A stretch of 64,000 nucleotides of DNA from Nepenthes gracilis (taxonomy: Eukaryota; Streptophyta; Magnoliopsida; Caryophyllales; Nepenthaceae): assembly GCA_033239525.1 (NCBI GenBank), contig BSYO01000004.1, positions 8,461,410-8,525,409 on the forward strand, in the 5' to 3' direction. How positions within the stretch are numbered: position 1 is the stretch's first letter; each line of letters starts with the position of its first letter. The notes beneath the pieces are model-generated. The model was not told where the DNA came from, ran no database searches, and worked only from the letters and a program-made list of their open reading frames with translations. Positions 26,372 to 36,800 of this stretch are shown here, piece after piece. The position numbers and the translations under genes were made by a program.

Positions 26372-27625
26372 TTATTGATCGCTAGACAATTGATCGCCGT
26401 CAAATGCCGCCATTCCTTGCGGCAGACGGTCATAATCAGAAGGCGCAGCATCAAGAGAAATTGGAGAGCTCATTTCCTTCCAGCTAAGCTGGGTTCCATT
26501 GTTAACCATCATATGATCATCCCAGCTGCACAAGAACTCAAGCCCACCGTCCGATCCTTCCACGTTGCTGCACATCAACTCCTCGATATCCGGTGGGAAC
26601 CACCCACTTTCCTGTGGCACAATACCCATGGCCACACCTTCTGCGTTACCATATCCAGTGGTTTCGAATTGGCAATCGATCTGAACCGACGGAGAGATCA
26701 TATCGGCAGATCGTTGATTGATCATGTCGGGTGTAGTTGCAGAATAGGTGATTAAATCAGGAGGGCACTGGAGATTCATGGAGCAACCATGACAGGGATG
26801 ACCGTCGGAAGAGGGACTTCCTCCGAGCTTGATCAGCAATTTCCTGACGGACGTGTGATCATTGAAGTGAGCCGGCTCTGGTCGATCGAAGAAAGGTGCG
26901 ACCGGCTCCGGAAGCTCCGGCCAGTATGGGACCATTTGGTTGTTGAGGAAAGTACTAGACATAGTTTGATTGTTCTGACCACCCATGATTCTGCTGTTAC
27001 AATAGTTTTCTTGCTTGATGCGCATAATATTGCCTTTGCTACGGCCTGCTGCTTGGTATTCTTTTCGCTGCTTACCTAACAGCTTCTTTTTAAGCCTTGT
27101 GTTCCAATAATTCTTGATATCGTTATCGGTTCTTCCAGGTAATTGTGCTGCAATTATAGACCACCTGCACTCCTCCCCATGTAAATCAAATATGAATAAA
27201 GCACTCGAAATGATGACTGTGGCTTCTTTGAATAATTTACCTGCTTCCAATACTGACATAGAGGCTGCAGATAACCTTGTCTTCCTCCTCGGAGAATCCC
27301 CCATGCTTTATATTAGGGCGGAGGTAGTTCAGCCATCGGAGGCGGCAGCTTTTTCCGCATCTCTTAAGCCCTGCCAGTTAGATCATCAGGAATCAACAGT
27401 CCTCCAACAAGCATGTAAAGTAATCATATTTTTCAAATTCAAATTCCATGGAAGGGAGAAGAGTAAAAGGAAAAGCAGCAAAAGAGCACCGATTTTCTGA
27501 GGCAAGGCGATCCAGTTGCCGCCGGTGCCATGCTGCTCGATGAAGGATTTGAGCTTGGCATCCTCTTCGGGTGACCATGGGCCTTTCTTCACGTTAGCTT
27601 TGTCACAGCAAGGTGCTCTTCCCAT
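26372..27625 (-). CDS. R2R3-MYB transcription factor, subgroup 14 (RAX/MYB36/MYB68/MYB84/MYB87 group)
   Basis: Three exons give a complete 352-residue protein. Exon 1 is 27490-27625, starting [20 protein letters not shown]. Exon 2 is 27241-27370 (130 bp), starting after CTGGCAG and ending at AGCAG|GTAAAT. Exon 3 is 26372-27164, starting at GCAG|GTGG. Intron positions and phases (1, then 2) are the standard R2R3-MYB ones. The R2 repeat ends [12 protein letters not shown]3 includes [26 protein letters not shown] and [20 protein letters not shown], with the regularly spaced Trp residues present. [11 protein letters not shown] follows the domain. The QKIG and KKKLLG spellings fit subgroup 14. Members regulate axillary meristem formation, root development or Casparian strip formation; which applies here cannot be told. 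The C-terminal half is acidic with Trp-containing patches (EESGW-like, [10 protein letters not shown]), as in activation domains. Donor GTGCTC of intron 1 is slightly unusual. Confidence 0.95.
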
Positions 27626-27633
27626 TTATTTTT

Positions 27634-27665
27634 CTTTTTTTTTTTTTTTTTTTTGGGGGGGGGGG
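27634..27665. repeat. Poly(T)-poly(G) junction in the MYB 5' leader
   Basis: About 20 T are followed by about 11 G, ending eight bases upstream of the MYB start codon on the coding (minus) strand, where it reads C-run then A-run. It lies in the presumed 5' UTR. Tract length is unreliable in assemblies. A GA-rich stretch (GAGAGAGGAGAGGG) adjoins it. Confidence 0.75.
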
Positions 27666-27991
27666 AGAGAGGAGAGGGCGTGAGGATGATCTTCTTGCAA
27701 GAAGATCAAACTCTCGTTGAAGAATGATGAATCCCTATGTATGCTATTAAAAGAGGGTTTAATTATCTTTGGCTTGCAGCTGAGATCGTTGATAGAAAAC
27801 TAAGGGAAATTGGTTGTGCCAGAAAGAGGGGGAGGTTTTTTCTTCTTGTCTTTCTTGATCAAGAATAATGCTATACACCCAGAAATAATATATTATTCCC
27901 TAGGATTAGTGTCCTAATTTTGATTGGCAGAGTACTCACTATACAGACAAATCAAACGCGATTCGCCCAGAGACAATATATTATTCCCAAG
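27666..27991. promoter_or_regulatory. Presumed promoter region of the MYB gene, shortened by a solo LTR
   Basis: Only about 330 bp separate the MYB homopolymer leader from the solo LTR at 27992, so the LTR now sits in the proximal upstream region. AT-rich stretches such as AATAATATATTATT (27886-27899) could act as TATA elements on the minus strand. No experimentally defined motif is claimed. Confidence 0.35.
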
Positions 27992-29048
27992 TGTTGAGAA
28001 TTCGACACCCAGATATATTCGATCCGATGCAGCAGAATCAATCCGAATTTTTTCGTCAATCGTCAGCCACAAATTTTGTGAACACAAAAAATAAATAACG
28101 TGCAACGATTTTTAATATGAAAAATCTTTTTTAATCAAGAAAAAAATTACATGATAAATTTCCAACAAATCTACTATAAATAGCACTGGTTACAAGAACT
28201 TTCTTTGAAAACATTTCATTCTAAACCCGAGTAAAGAATGGTGAATACAATCCCCTCTTAATATAATCAATAACTCATAAGAGAAATATAACGAGACAAA
28301 GCGCAATCAAACGACAATACATTTCTAGAATCACTTCCAAAATAATGTACCCAACCTTGACAAAAACAGAACTCAAATGGATCGCAATCGGATGTCAAAC
28401 ATCTTCCTCTTTTCTCTTCTTCTCTCATCTCTATGTGCGGCCCTGATTGTAAAGAAAGATTTCAAAATCATTACCTTAAAATGCCTAAGCTATGTTTTAT
28501 ACAACGTACCGGCACTCGACCGCCCTGCAAGTGTGGATCGAGCCCATTGGTCATAGATTTCGCGCTCGAGCGTCCAACGAGCGCGAAGCAAGTACACCAA
28601 ATCTGAAATTCGCGCTTCTACACCAAGTTTGGAATCTGCACCTTTACACCACTCGAGCGTGAGTCGAACGACAATAATTCTCCAACAATCTGGAATCGGT
28701 GCTCTAGCGGAAGCGCCCGACTTGATCTTACTTCCTGACCCTTCGTAACTTTGATCCTCTCATGAGCCTTATGCAAACCTCCGATGATTTTCTGTTTATA
28801 GTTATTGGAAGAACCCAAGTACTTTTTTTCGGATCCATAGCTTTGGGTCCACTATCCCGATTATGATTTTCCTACCCTTAGGGGGAAAGGTCCTTCCCTT
28901 TTGGGCTTATTCTGCCTCTATCATCTACGTCAATTTCTTCTTCAATCGATTCCCTCACTTCTCGTCCGAGAGAAAGGAGTCGATTCCCCACTATCATGCT
29001 AAGAATAGCTATAAATTATCTACAAAGGAGTGACCAAAAAATTCAACA
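27992..29048 (-). repeat. Solo LTR of the TGTTGG family, copy 3
   Basis: 1057 bp, starting TGTTGAGAATTCGACACCC and ending CCAAAAAATTCAACA, so TGTTGA/TCAACA termini. Flanks are CCAAG (27987-27991) and CCTAG (29049-29053), a target duplication with one mismatch. The interior has the family block AACGATTTTTAATATGAAAA then a Lys-codon-like A-rich run and ACTATAAATAGCAC. Read on the minus strand the start TGTTGAATTTTTTGGTCACT matches the family start. It lies about 370 bp upstream of the MYB ATG. Confidence 0.75.
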
Positions 29049-29535
29049 CCTAGGATAAGTTTCCAAAAAAAAAAAAAAAAACTAAGGGATTCATAATATT
29101 AAAATGTTTAGACATTTTTAAAACACATAACCAAAACTCACTAAAATATATAATATAAAGTATATTCTAGTCAATACATAAATCAAAATAATACGTATAA
29201 TCAATTGCAACAGCAAAATAGATATAAAAAATAAAAAAATTAACACATAAAGTTTCAGTGACAAAAGAAAACTTCGATAAGATACAGTTATCAAATAAAA
29301 CTCTCTAAATTTTTATAATCAATGAAAATAATATACTAAAAAGGTCAATTTATAACCCAAATGGTACAGACGTACTAAAATTTGGTAGACTTACTTACAA
29401 CTTATAAACCCTACCAAATAACTTATTAAATTTGCTTCTAATAGTGAACTGAACACACGTGGATTCTTATCAATTGTTCTTTATTTGCTGTAGAATTTTC
29501 ATACACTATTGAATCCCAACATCTACATCACCAAC
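29049..29535. repeat. Dispersed repeat R2, copy 2, left part
   Basis: From about 29150 this matches 2040-2300, including the block around ACGTACTAAAATTTGGTAGA and CTACCAAATAACTTATTAAA. It breaks off at CACCAAC, where the 2-kb solo LTR begins, and resumes at 31579. Confidence 0.65.
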
Positions 29536-31578
29536 TGTCACGAACCCGATCCAAAGTATATCTAATAATAATATTTTATAAAATGAAAATCCTAATAAAC
29601 ATAATACTAAATGACAAATCTCCAATCCTGGTGTGATAAATTAGACATACACAATACCCAACAAATCACGACTCATATATAATCTCATCAGATATAAATA
29701 CGAACAATAAAAAACGATATGCTATCTCATATCATGAGTAAGATATCCAAACAATGATAACAACTCATCAACAAAATAAAATAAATTTAAATATTCTCAA
29801 TACATGGTCCAAAGGCCTACACTTGGTCGTTTTCGATACCCAAGATACACCCCCAAGATCCGGATACAAATCAAATAAAACATACATACTCACCAATGAA
29901 TAATATTGCGTCGGATCACGTTCGAACTCCTATAAGTGTATCCAACCGACTAGTCTGAAGGAATAAAAATAAAAATGTTAGTCTAATACTGAACAAGTAT
30001 CGGTGTAATAAAAATAATATATATATGTCTATAATCAGAGAGAAGAGCCGAATAATATAAATAGATCATATAAAACAAATCGATAGGGGTCCCAAAATTA
30101 ACAGAAAAATTGAGGGTAATCTCACACTCAAATTATAGTTCGTATAAAATATGGTCCCATTCGGACACTCATAATAAATTGTGATTCAAAATTAAATCTC
30201 ATATCCAAATCATATTATATAATAAATCATGAACTGATATCATATCCATATGACATATGTCCTGAACAAATTAAAATTTGAATCTAAATCACATATAAAT
30301 AACAAAGGATGAAATGAAATCATATAAATTAAAATATATTTCAGGATAAATCGCATATTTAAATGTACGAGACTAACCTAAATTCCCATTCATGGTCAAA
30401 CCGATGAATTTTAAATCAAAATCTAAATATAAATCCATACAGAAACACAAAGTATGCTAAAACGAAAAATCAAAAATTTTCTTTTACAAAGACTAACTTA
30501 ATGAATAGTTACACGTACTCCCGACAACTTTAAGTCAAGTCATCTACTTTTTAGGCCAGCAGGTAAAGTCATTTATGAACACTATCTCACATAAATAAGG
30601 ACTTACACACTACATTTTATCATCCATAATTTTGGATGTAATCCTCAAATTTATTTGACATATTAAGACATTCGAATATACATAAAATTTTAGTAATTTC
30701 ATTACGGTAGTTTTTATTTTAACACGGAATGAGGTAGGTTCAACTACGAACAAAGTCATCTTCCTACCAGTGTAAGAGGGGGAGTCACAAATATTTTTTC
30801 ATTGGAAATAAAGTCTCCCTATCAAAAGAGGCGCCACATATCATGTATCCAAATCAGATCACATATTGAATCACAAAGGTAGTGACCTCATCCCGACATA
30901 TGTATGTATACCAATATACTATCTATACAAGTTTCATACTCATCTACATATAAATAAACCAATACAGAATATATACAAATTTAAATATTTTTATGAATTT
31001 TCGTAAACTCATAAAATCCTCAAAATTTATAGAACCCCCAACAAATATCCCAGAACAACTAATAAATATTGCATGTGTGTTCATAGGAAGCAAATATGGT
31101 GAATAAAACGACAACAAACATTATCAGAGACGAAATCAAATAAGGATAGAATTTCTAAATACTTGTATTGACCTTATATTAAATATATCTAATAAAATGA
31201 TATTTCAAAAAATCCAAACTCCACCTTCTCTCTCTTTTTTATCCTGCTCACTCTCTCCTCCCTGCTTCTCCCGCACAAAACTGGCATAATAATACCTTGC
31301 ACGCACATATATAGCCAGCCTAATGCTTGAGCGCAGCATCAAACGCGCCTCAAGCACCACCCCTCTGGAACCGACACGTGAGCGTAGCCTTGGGCATGCC
31401 TCAAGTGTGAGCCCACTAGAAACAGTACTTAGGTGCCACTTGGGTGTGTTTCAGGCGTCACTTTACTGATTCGACTTCCTTCATGAATTCTACAATATAC
31501 AATTATTCAAAACATATTAAATTAATCTAAAATCATAATTTATATTAAAATAATCCTAATAGAGATTCGGGTATTACA
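29536..31578. repeat. 2.0-kb solo LTR, Ty3/gypsy-like, nested in repeat R2
   Basis: The unit begins TGTCACGAACCCGATCC and ends ATTCGGGTATTACA, 2043 bp in all. It is flanked by a perfect 5-bp duplication CCAAC (29531-29535 and 31579-31583). Joining the flanks rebuilds R2 as in copy 1, which proves the borders. TGTCACGA...GGGTATTACA ends (TGTAATACCCG on the other strand) are typical of long plant Ty3/gypsy LTRs; this family call is inference. A GC-richer patch with TATATATAG lies at 31290-31460. On the minus strand this patch would sit early in the LTR, so minus is the likelier orientation. No open frame of note. Confidence 0.85.
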
Positions 31579-32240
31579 CCAACACCACAATAAAAGTTTA
31601 TAGATTGAAGCTTGTGTACTATACAATAGAAAAATGAGTTAAGTGAGAAAACATTGACAATGTATTGCAAGAGTAAAGAAATGGTTTTCTCAAATAATGG
31701 CTATTCACTTTTATTAAAAAAAAAAAAACTTTAAAGATAGCAGGCATTTTTCACTATTTTTGTATCTCTATAAACACTTACATATGAGATATTTATAAAT
31801 AATGTTAACAATTGAATAAAAAATAAGTAGTTATTAAAAAAGTAACACCCTATCGGAGGTACGTTGCTTAATTGCGCGTCAAGTGCAAAAGCTTTAACAA
31901 AAGGTATGCACCCTAGCACACATGTCACTCATAAGCACATTAGGTGCAAGAATAATAAGTAAATGATTTTCATGCATGGTTCAAATACACCTAAGGTATA
32001 GGCATTCTGAATAAACAAGCTCATGCATGAGTCAAGTGAACTTTTGACACGGGGCTTCTAGAAAAACAATGCTTATTCATGGCTCAGACATACTTTAAGC
32101 TTGGATATTTTGAATAAATAACACTTTTGTATAACTCGAGCGCACATTAGACATACGCATTCTAGACATAATACACACCCGCACTTATTAGGCGTAACTC
32201 AGGTATGAATATTAGGAGATAGTACATTTGTGAACAACTG
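31579..32240. repeat. Dispersed repeat R2, copy 2, right part
   Basis: Resumes with CCAACACCACA, matching 2307 onward in copy 1, including GAGAAAACATTGACAAT and the run TGGTTTTCTCAAATAATG. The part 31850-32200 has degenerate units with AAGCTCATGCATGAGTCAAG and similar, as in copy 1. Confidence 0.65.
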
Positions 32241-32559
32241 ATATAGATCCAGTATTGATATTCATTATTTAAAAATTATTTAAAATACATATTCTATCTA
32301 ATTACAAAATATACTAATATAAAATATTTATAATAGTCCTAATTTTGATTAGCAAAATAATCACTGTGCACTCAATACAAATGCACCTTTAACTACTCGG
32401 CATAACCAAATTTCTGTCTCTACTCCTCTAATAGAATATATAATGTTTTAATTGTTGAGTTTTGATCACTTCCTTATAGATATCTCAACAAATGGAAGGT
32501 CACATATGGTTTATATGAGGATCAAAGTATTTACACGCGCTTTGTGCACACAACGAGAG

Positions 32560-33005
32560 GCCAAAGGGAAACCCGATGTCAAGGCCGAGGGGTGACTGGG
32601 AGCCAATGCCAAGGGGTGACAAGGTGCCGAGGGCGAAGGGTGACCGAGTTTGAGGCCGAGAGGCAACCGGATGCCAATGCTAAGGGCCAAATGCCAATGT
32701 TAAAGAGTGATTGGACTATCTGGTCCGAGAGGTGACCAGACTATTGAGTTTAAATAGAGACTGAACTACAAATGGAAGGAATAGACCAGACTCTCGAGAT
32801 CGAAGGGCAACTAGACCGTTGAGTCTGAAGGGAGGCCAGATTGTAGATGCAAAGGGTAAACCAAAATCCCAAGATCGGAAGGTAACGGGACTGCTGAATT
32901 CGAAGGGAGATCGGACAGCAGATACAAAGGGTAGGCTGGACTCCTAAAACCGAAGAGTGACTAGACTACTTATACTAAAGGATAATCGACTGTCGATCCC
33001 GATGG
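32560..33005. repeat. Degenerate minisatellite inside solo LTR copy 4
   Basis: Units of about 33 bp (or 66 bp pairs) recur with the pattern GAAGGGAGGCCAGA, TTGTAGATGCAAAGGGTAA, then a variant with CGAAGGGAGATCGGACAGC. Each has GACC/GGTC or GACT cores. A 63-codon open frame across it is a by-product of the repeat. Confidence 0.6.
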
Positions 33006-33040
33006 TCCATAACAAAAAACGCTTAAAAATTTTTTTATGA

Positions 33041-33185
33041 CATGTTTGGTTGAATGGAATAAGGTGGAAATAGAATTTTTCCTTCTTGAGAATAGAAATT
33101 TTTCAGTTTGATTACAAATTTAACCAAGAATAAATATTTTCTGAGAATTATTATTTTCACATATGTGGGAATAATAATTCCCACA

Positions 33186-33228
<43 letters not shown>

Positions 33229-33445
33229 TTGTTATTATGATTATGATGATTATTATTATTATTATCATTATTTTCACCTTATTCCTCATACTATTCTATA
33301 AATCAAATAATAAAATATTAATTTTCATCTTATTCTATTTCAATAACCAAATATGAGAATAATAATTTTAATTCTATTCTTATCATATTCTATTTCCTGG
33401 AATAACTATTTTATTCATATCTTATTTCATTCCAATAACTAAATG
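33041..33445. mobile_element. MITE-like element, copy 2, with (TTA)n core
   Basis: Left end CATGTTTGGTTGAATGGAAT and inverted right end CATTTAGTTATTGGAATGAA form imperfect terminal inverted repeats. The interior is AT-rich with a long (TTA)n microsatellite at about 33188-33228. Related to copy 1 at 10112. It lies wholly inside solo LTR copy 4, so it is the younger insertion. Target duplication not resolved. Confidence 0.55.
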
Positions 33446-33859
33446 TACCGTTAAAGTTTATATAAAAGTGTGTGATTGACTGAAAAACAATGAGAAATAG
33501 AGAGTGAAAAACACCACTTGTAAAAGCAAACCAATAAGCACTATCAGTGAAAGAAAGAGATATAGAGAGAAAAATTCAGTAGACACTAATCTATCTTATT
33601 TTCACTGAACTCGAGTTTGTCTGATTCAGGGTATTGAGTTCTTGTAATCTGTATTTGGGATTCATGTTACCGATTTTACATAGTAGATATTTAGAACGTC
33701 TCGTCTCATGATTTTTTTTTATTTTAAAGAGAGTTTTTTACATAAAGTTACTTGTACTTTATTTTTTTTTTATTTTTCTGATTGTTGTTTACCTTCTGTG
33801 TATTTTCGTTGTTGTTCCTTTCAATTCATCTAAGTCATCGTCAGATCCCCAACATTAAT

Positions 33860-36800
33860 AATACTCACAATTTATGTTCTTTTTTAAAAAAAATATAAAT
33901 TTGACTACATATATCATTCATATTCTTAATATAAATAATCACTATAGTGTCATGCAACACACTCTTCATAATAATCGACTATACCAATTAGATAATATTT
34001 TTATACATTTTTTAAAATATTTATACATTTTTTCTCTCTTTGATCGGAATTGGGTTATAGTTATAAAATCATTGTAACTAGTGAATTATATTCGGCACAA
34101 TTATGATGAACTTCGATGCCCATTTTGTTCCGTGGATACATGGCTCTTCACTTGAGACATTTCTTAAATTTAGACACTTAGACTTGCATAAAGACTAGCC
34201 AATTTGGTATCATTTCTTAGTTTGAGCTTCATATTTAGAATTGATACTTACTTATTGAGTGCTGTATTAACAACTTTAAAGTAAAGAAGAGTTTGGCCTC
34301 TTAACAAGCAGTGGCTCATTAATAATTAGAAAAAAACCTACTATGAGCTAGCAATTGCAGAGTTCTATAGTATATAGATTGATTTAAAAGATGTTACCAA
34401 AAGGCTGAACGATTCTGAGGTCAACACATGCAATTATAGCCTTTTTTTTTTTTAGTAAAAGAAAATTGAAACACCTATGTCTATAGTTAATCTTGGTTAA
34501 TTGACCGATTTCATTTCTCTAACACGAATAAAATTAATGACAAGACCAACTGCAATTCGTTTTTGCGTATCCCAAATCTAGTAATTGAAAAACATGTATT
34601 TAGCAATATGATCAAGCTATAGCATCGTCGCAATAATCAGGACCGATGGCCGAACAGCCATCTCAAAGTTTGCAGCTGTGTAACATTGTATGCTATAATA
34701 TTATCACGGATTTATGGAGAAACATTCAGGGAAACCTTTGCATGGTTTTAGAATATCCTTAAATAATATGACCTTCATTCATCCCTTTTTTTTATGTACA
34801 AGTTTGCTAATGTGGATACAAATATGAAATACTATATAATTTTAGTATAGTTTTTCAATACTATTCTAAAATAAATTATGTAGCTAGCACGTTTTGAACC
34901 GTTAATTATATATATTAATAATCTAGTAATTTAATTCTGTTGGGCATGATCCAATATGAGATTGACTCAATCTGTTATTATGTATGGCTCACAAACCATA
35001 AGTATATTGAAAAATATGAATCAACTAAGATATTAGGTCCAAAATAGAAGAAAACTTAACCAAATTATCAAATATTCAAAAGGTCAAATTTGAATGGCTA
35101 ACCTGATTCTATTCGGACAACTATATAGATTTAAAATGCGTATCGTATTCTATTTAAAAAAATAATTGTGCAATCAATTAAGTTTTAAACCGTTAATTAT
35201 GTATGTTATTAAGCCAATAATAAATAATATCATAACTTGCTAACCTACTAATTTGAGAGATTTAAAAATGCTTGTAATTCTGATGGGTATATATATTTAC
35301 CATAAAATCAAAAACTGAAGGATATATGTGATATGCCATCTGAAAACATTATAAAATGATGCTCTGCTGGTTGCGCTGAAATGAAATCACCAGCGGTGAT
35401 CATCAAGAAACTAACTTTCCAAAACTCATGAATAGTTTATAGTCTAATCTGATTTTTAAATAAATCTCTTTTGAACTTGAAGAATTTGATCGGTGTGCAT
35501 GAATAATTTTATTTTACTCGAATATTATTCTAAATAAACGTCTTTTAAATGTGAACCAAAGATTAATTGGACCGTCATACACTAAAATAATAATTCAAGT
35601 AAATAAGGTACCAGAAACTGAACTCATAAATTTATTATAAAACTTTTTGTTTTTTGGTAAGTAAAATTTATTATAAAACTTGATTATATAAAGAGTCAAA
35701 AAATATTTAAAGGATATCCCATATATTGCTGTTATATAAATAGAACTTATAATTTTCCTTTTATAAATTTAAATTGTTAAATAAATATTCAAAAGTTATT
35801 TTATTTTCTAGCAATTATCGTAGTCTAGAGGGCCTATTAATCAATTGCATGCATTGAGAACGTACATGGCGCCATGTTGAATTATTAGAAAAATAAAGGA
35901 TGAATATCAAAAGCTAATATGAGAAGTTTCTAGGCAGTGCTGCCAAATCTGTTCATAATGACCAAAAAAAAAAGGGAGGGGATATTTTTTCTTTTTTTTA
36001 TTTTTTAAAGTTAATAACTAATTAAAATAAAACATAGAATTTCAATCTATATTAAATATGAATTTGTAGTAATTAAACATCAATTATATTACTCTAATAT
36101 ATCAAGATTTTGTGATTTAAACAGTGATATCGTTTTAAATTGAAATCTCTTACAAATATAATTTTCTATTTAAGATAATTATCAAAAGACTATCACTAAT
36201 AGCCTAATTGATAAAATGCTATTTATTGGGTACGGTTTAAATATAATCTATCGATCTAGTTAAAAATTGGGATTCGGAGATTAGTAACCCAAAAATGAAA
36301 ACTAGGGATTAAGCTGACCCGACAAATGATAAAAAAATTAAAAATTAAGATAATTAATAATTCAATAAAATAATTAATAATATATTAAATTCTAAATAAT
36401 TACTTATAATTATTAAGATGATTAACCATATTTAAACAAGTAGTAACAGCCTAATAAACGCTAAATATTTATTATCAGATTTTTATCAAACCAACATAAA
36501 TTATGATTAACAATTATTATAATGGCTAGCAATCAATATAACATAATATTTATAATAACAAGTGCTGGTTTCAGACAAATACATTGACTAAAATCTAGGC
36601 TATAAATACAGATTTCTAATTAGGAATTAGGATAAAATATACTCTAACATATAAATACCTACTGCGAATATAACCAAATAGAGCATAACCCTCATAACCC
36701 ACTAAATTCTAAATTTATTCCCATTCTTTTTTCTTTATGCATCTTTTAATTTTTTTCTAAAAAGTTATTAATTTAAACTTTAACAAATATATCAAAAAAT

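Larger units (their letters stand above)
32453..33854 (+). repeat. Solo LTR of the TGTTGG family, copy 4, carrying a MITE
   Basis: 1402 bp, starting TGTTGAGTTTTGATCACTTC and ending GTCAGATCCCCAACA. Perfect 5-bp duplications TTAAT flank it (32448-32452 and 33855-33859). The first half holds a degenerate minisatellite, and a MITE-like repeat sits inside. Without the MITE the LTR would be about 1.0 kb, close to its relatives. Its 3' end (CATCGTCAGATCCCCAACA) matches the inverted start of the full elements, fixing plus orientation. Confidence 0.8.

Noticed and set aside
26351..26755. 134-codon plus-strand open frame
   Set aside because: Antisense shadow of MYB exon 3.
32544..32735. Short Gly/Arg-rich frame with repeats
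   Set aside because: By-product of the minisatellite in solo LTR copy 4.
33108..33356. 82-codon hydrophobic frame with Tyr/Ile runs
   Set aside because: Translation of the (TTA)n microsatellite inside the MITE.
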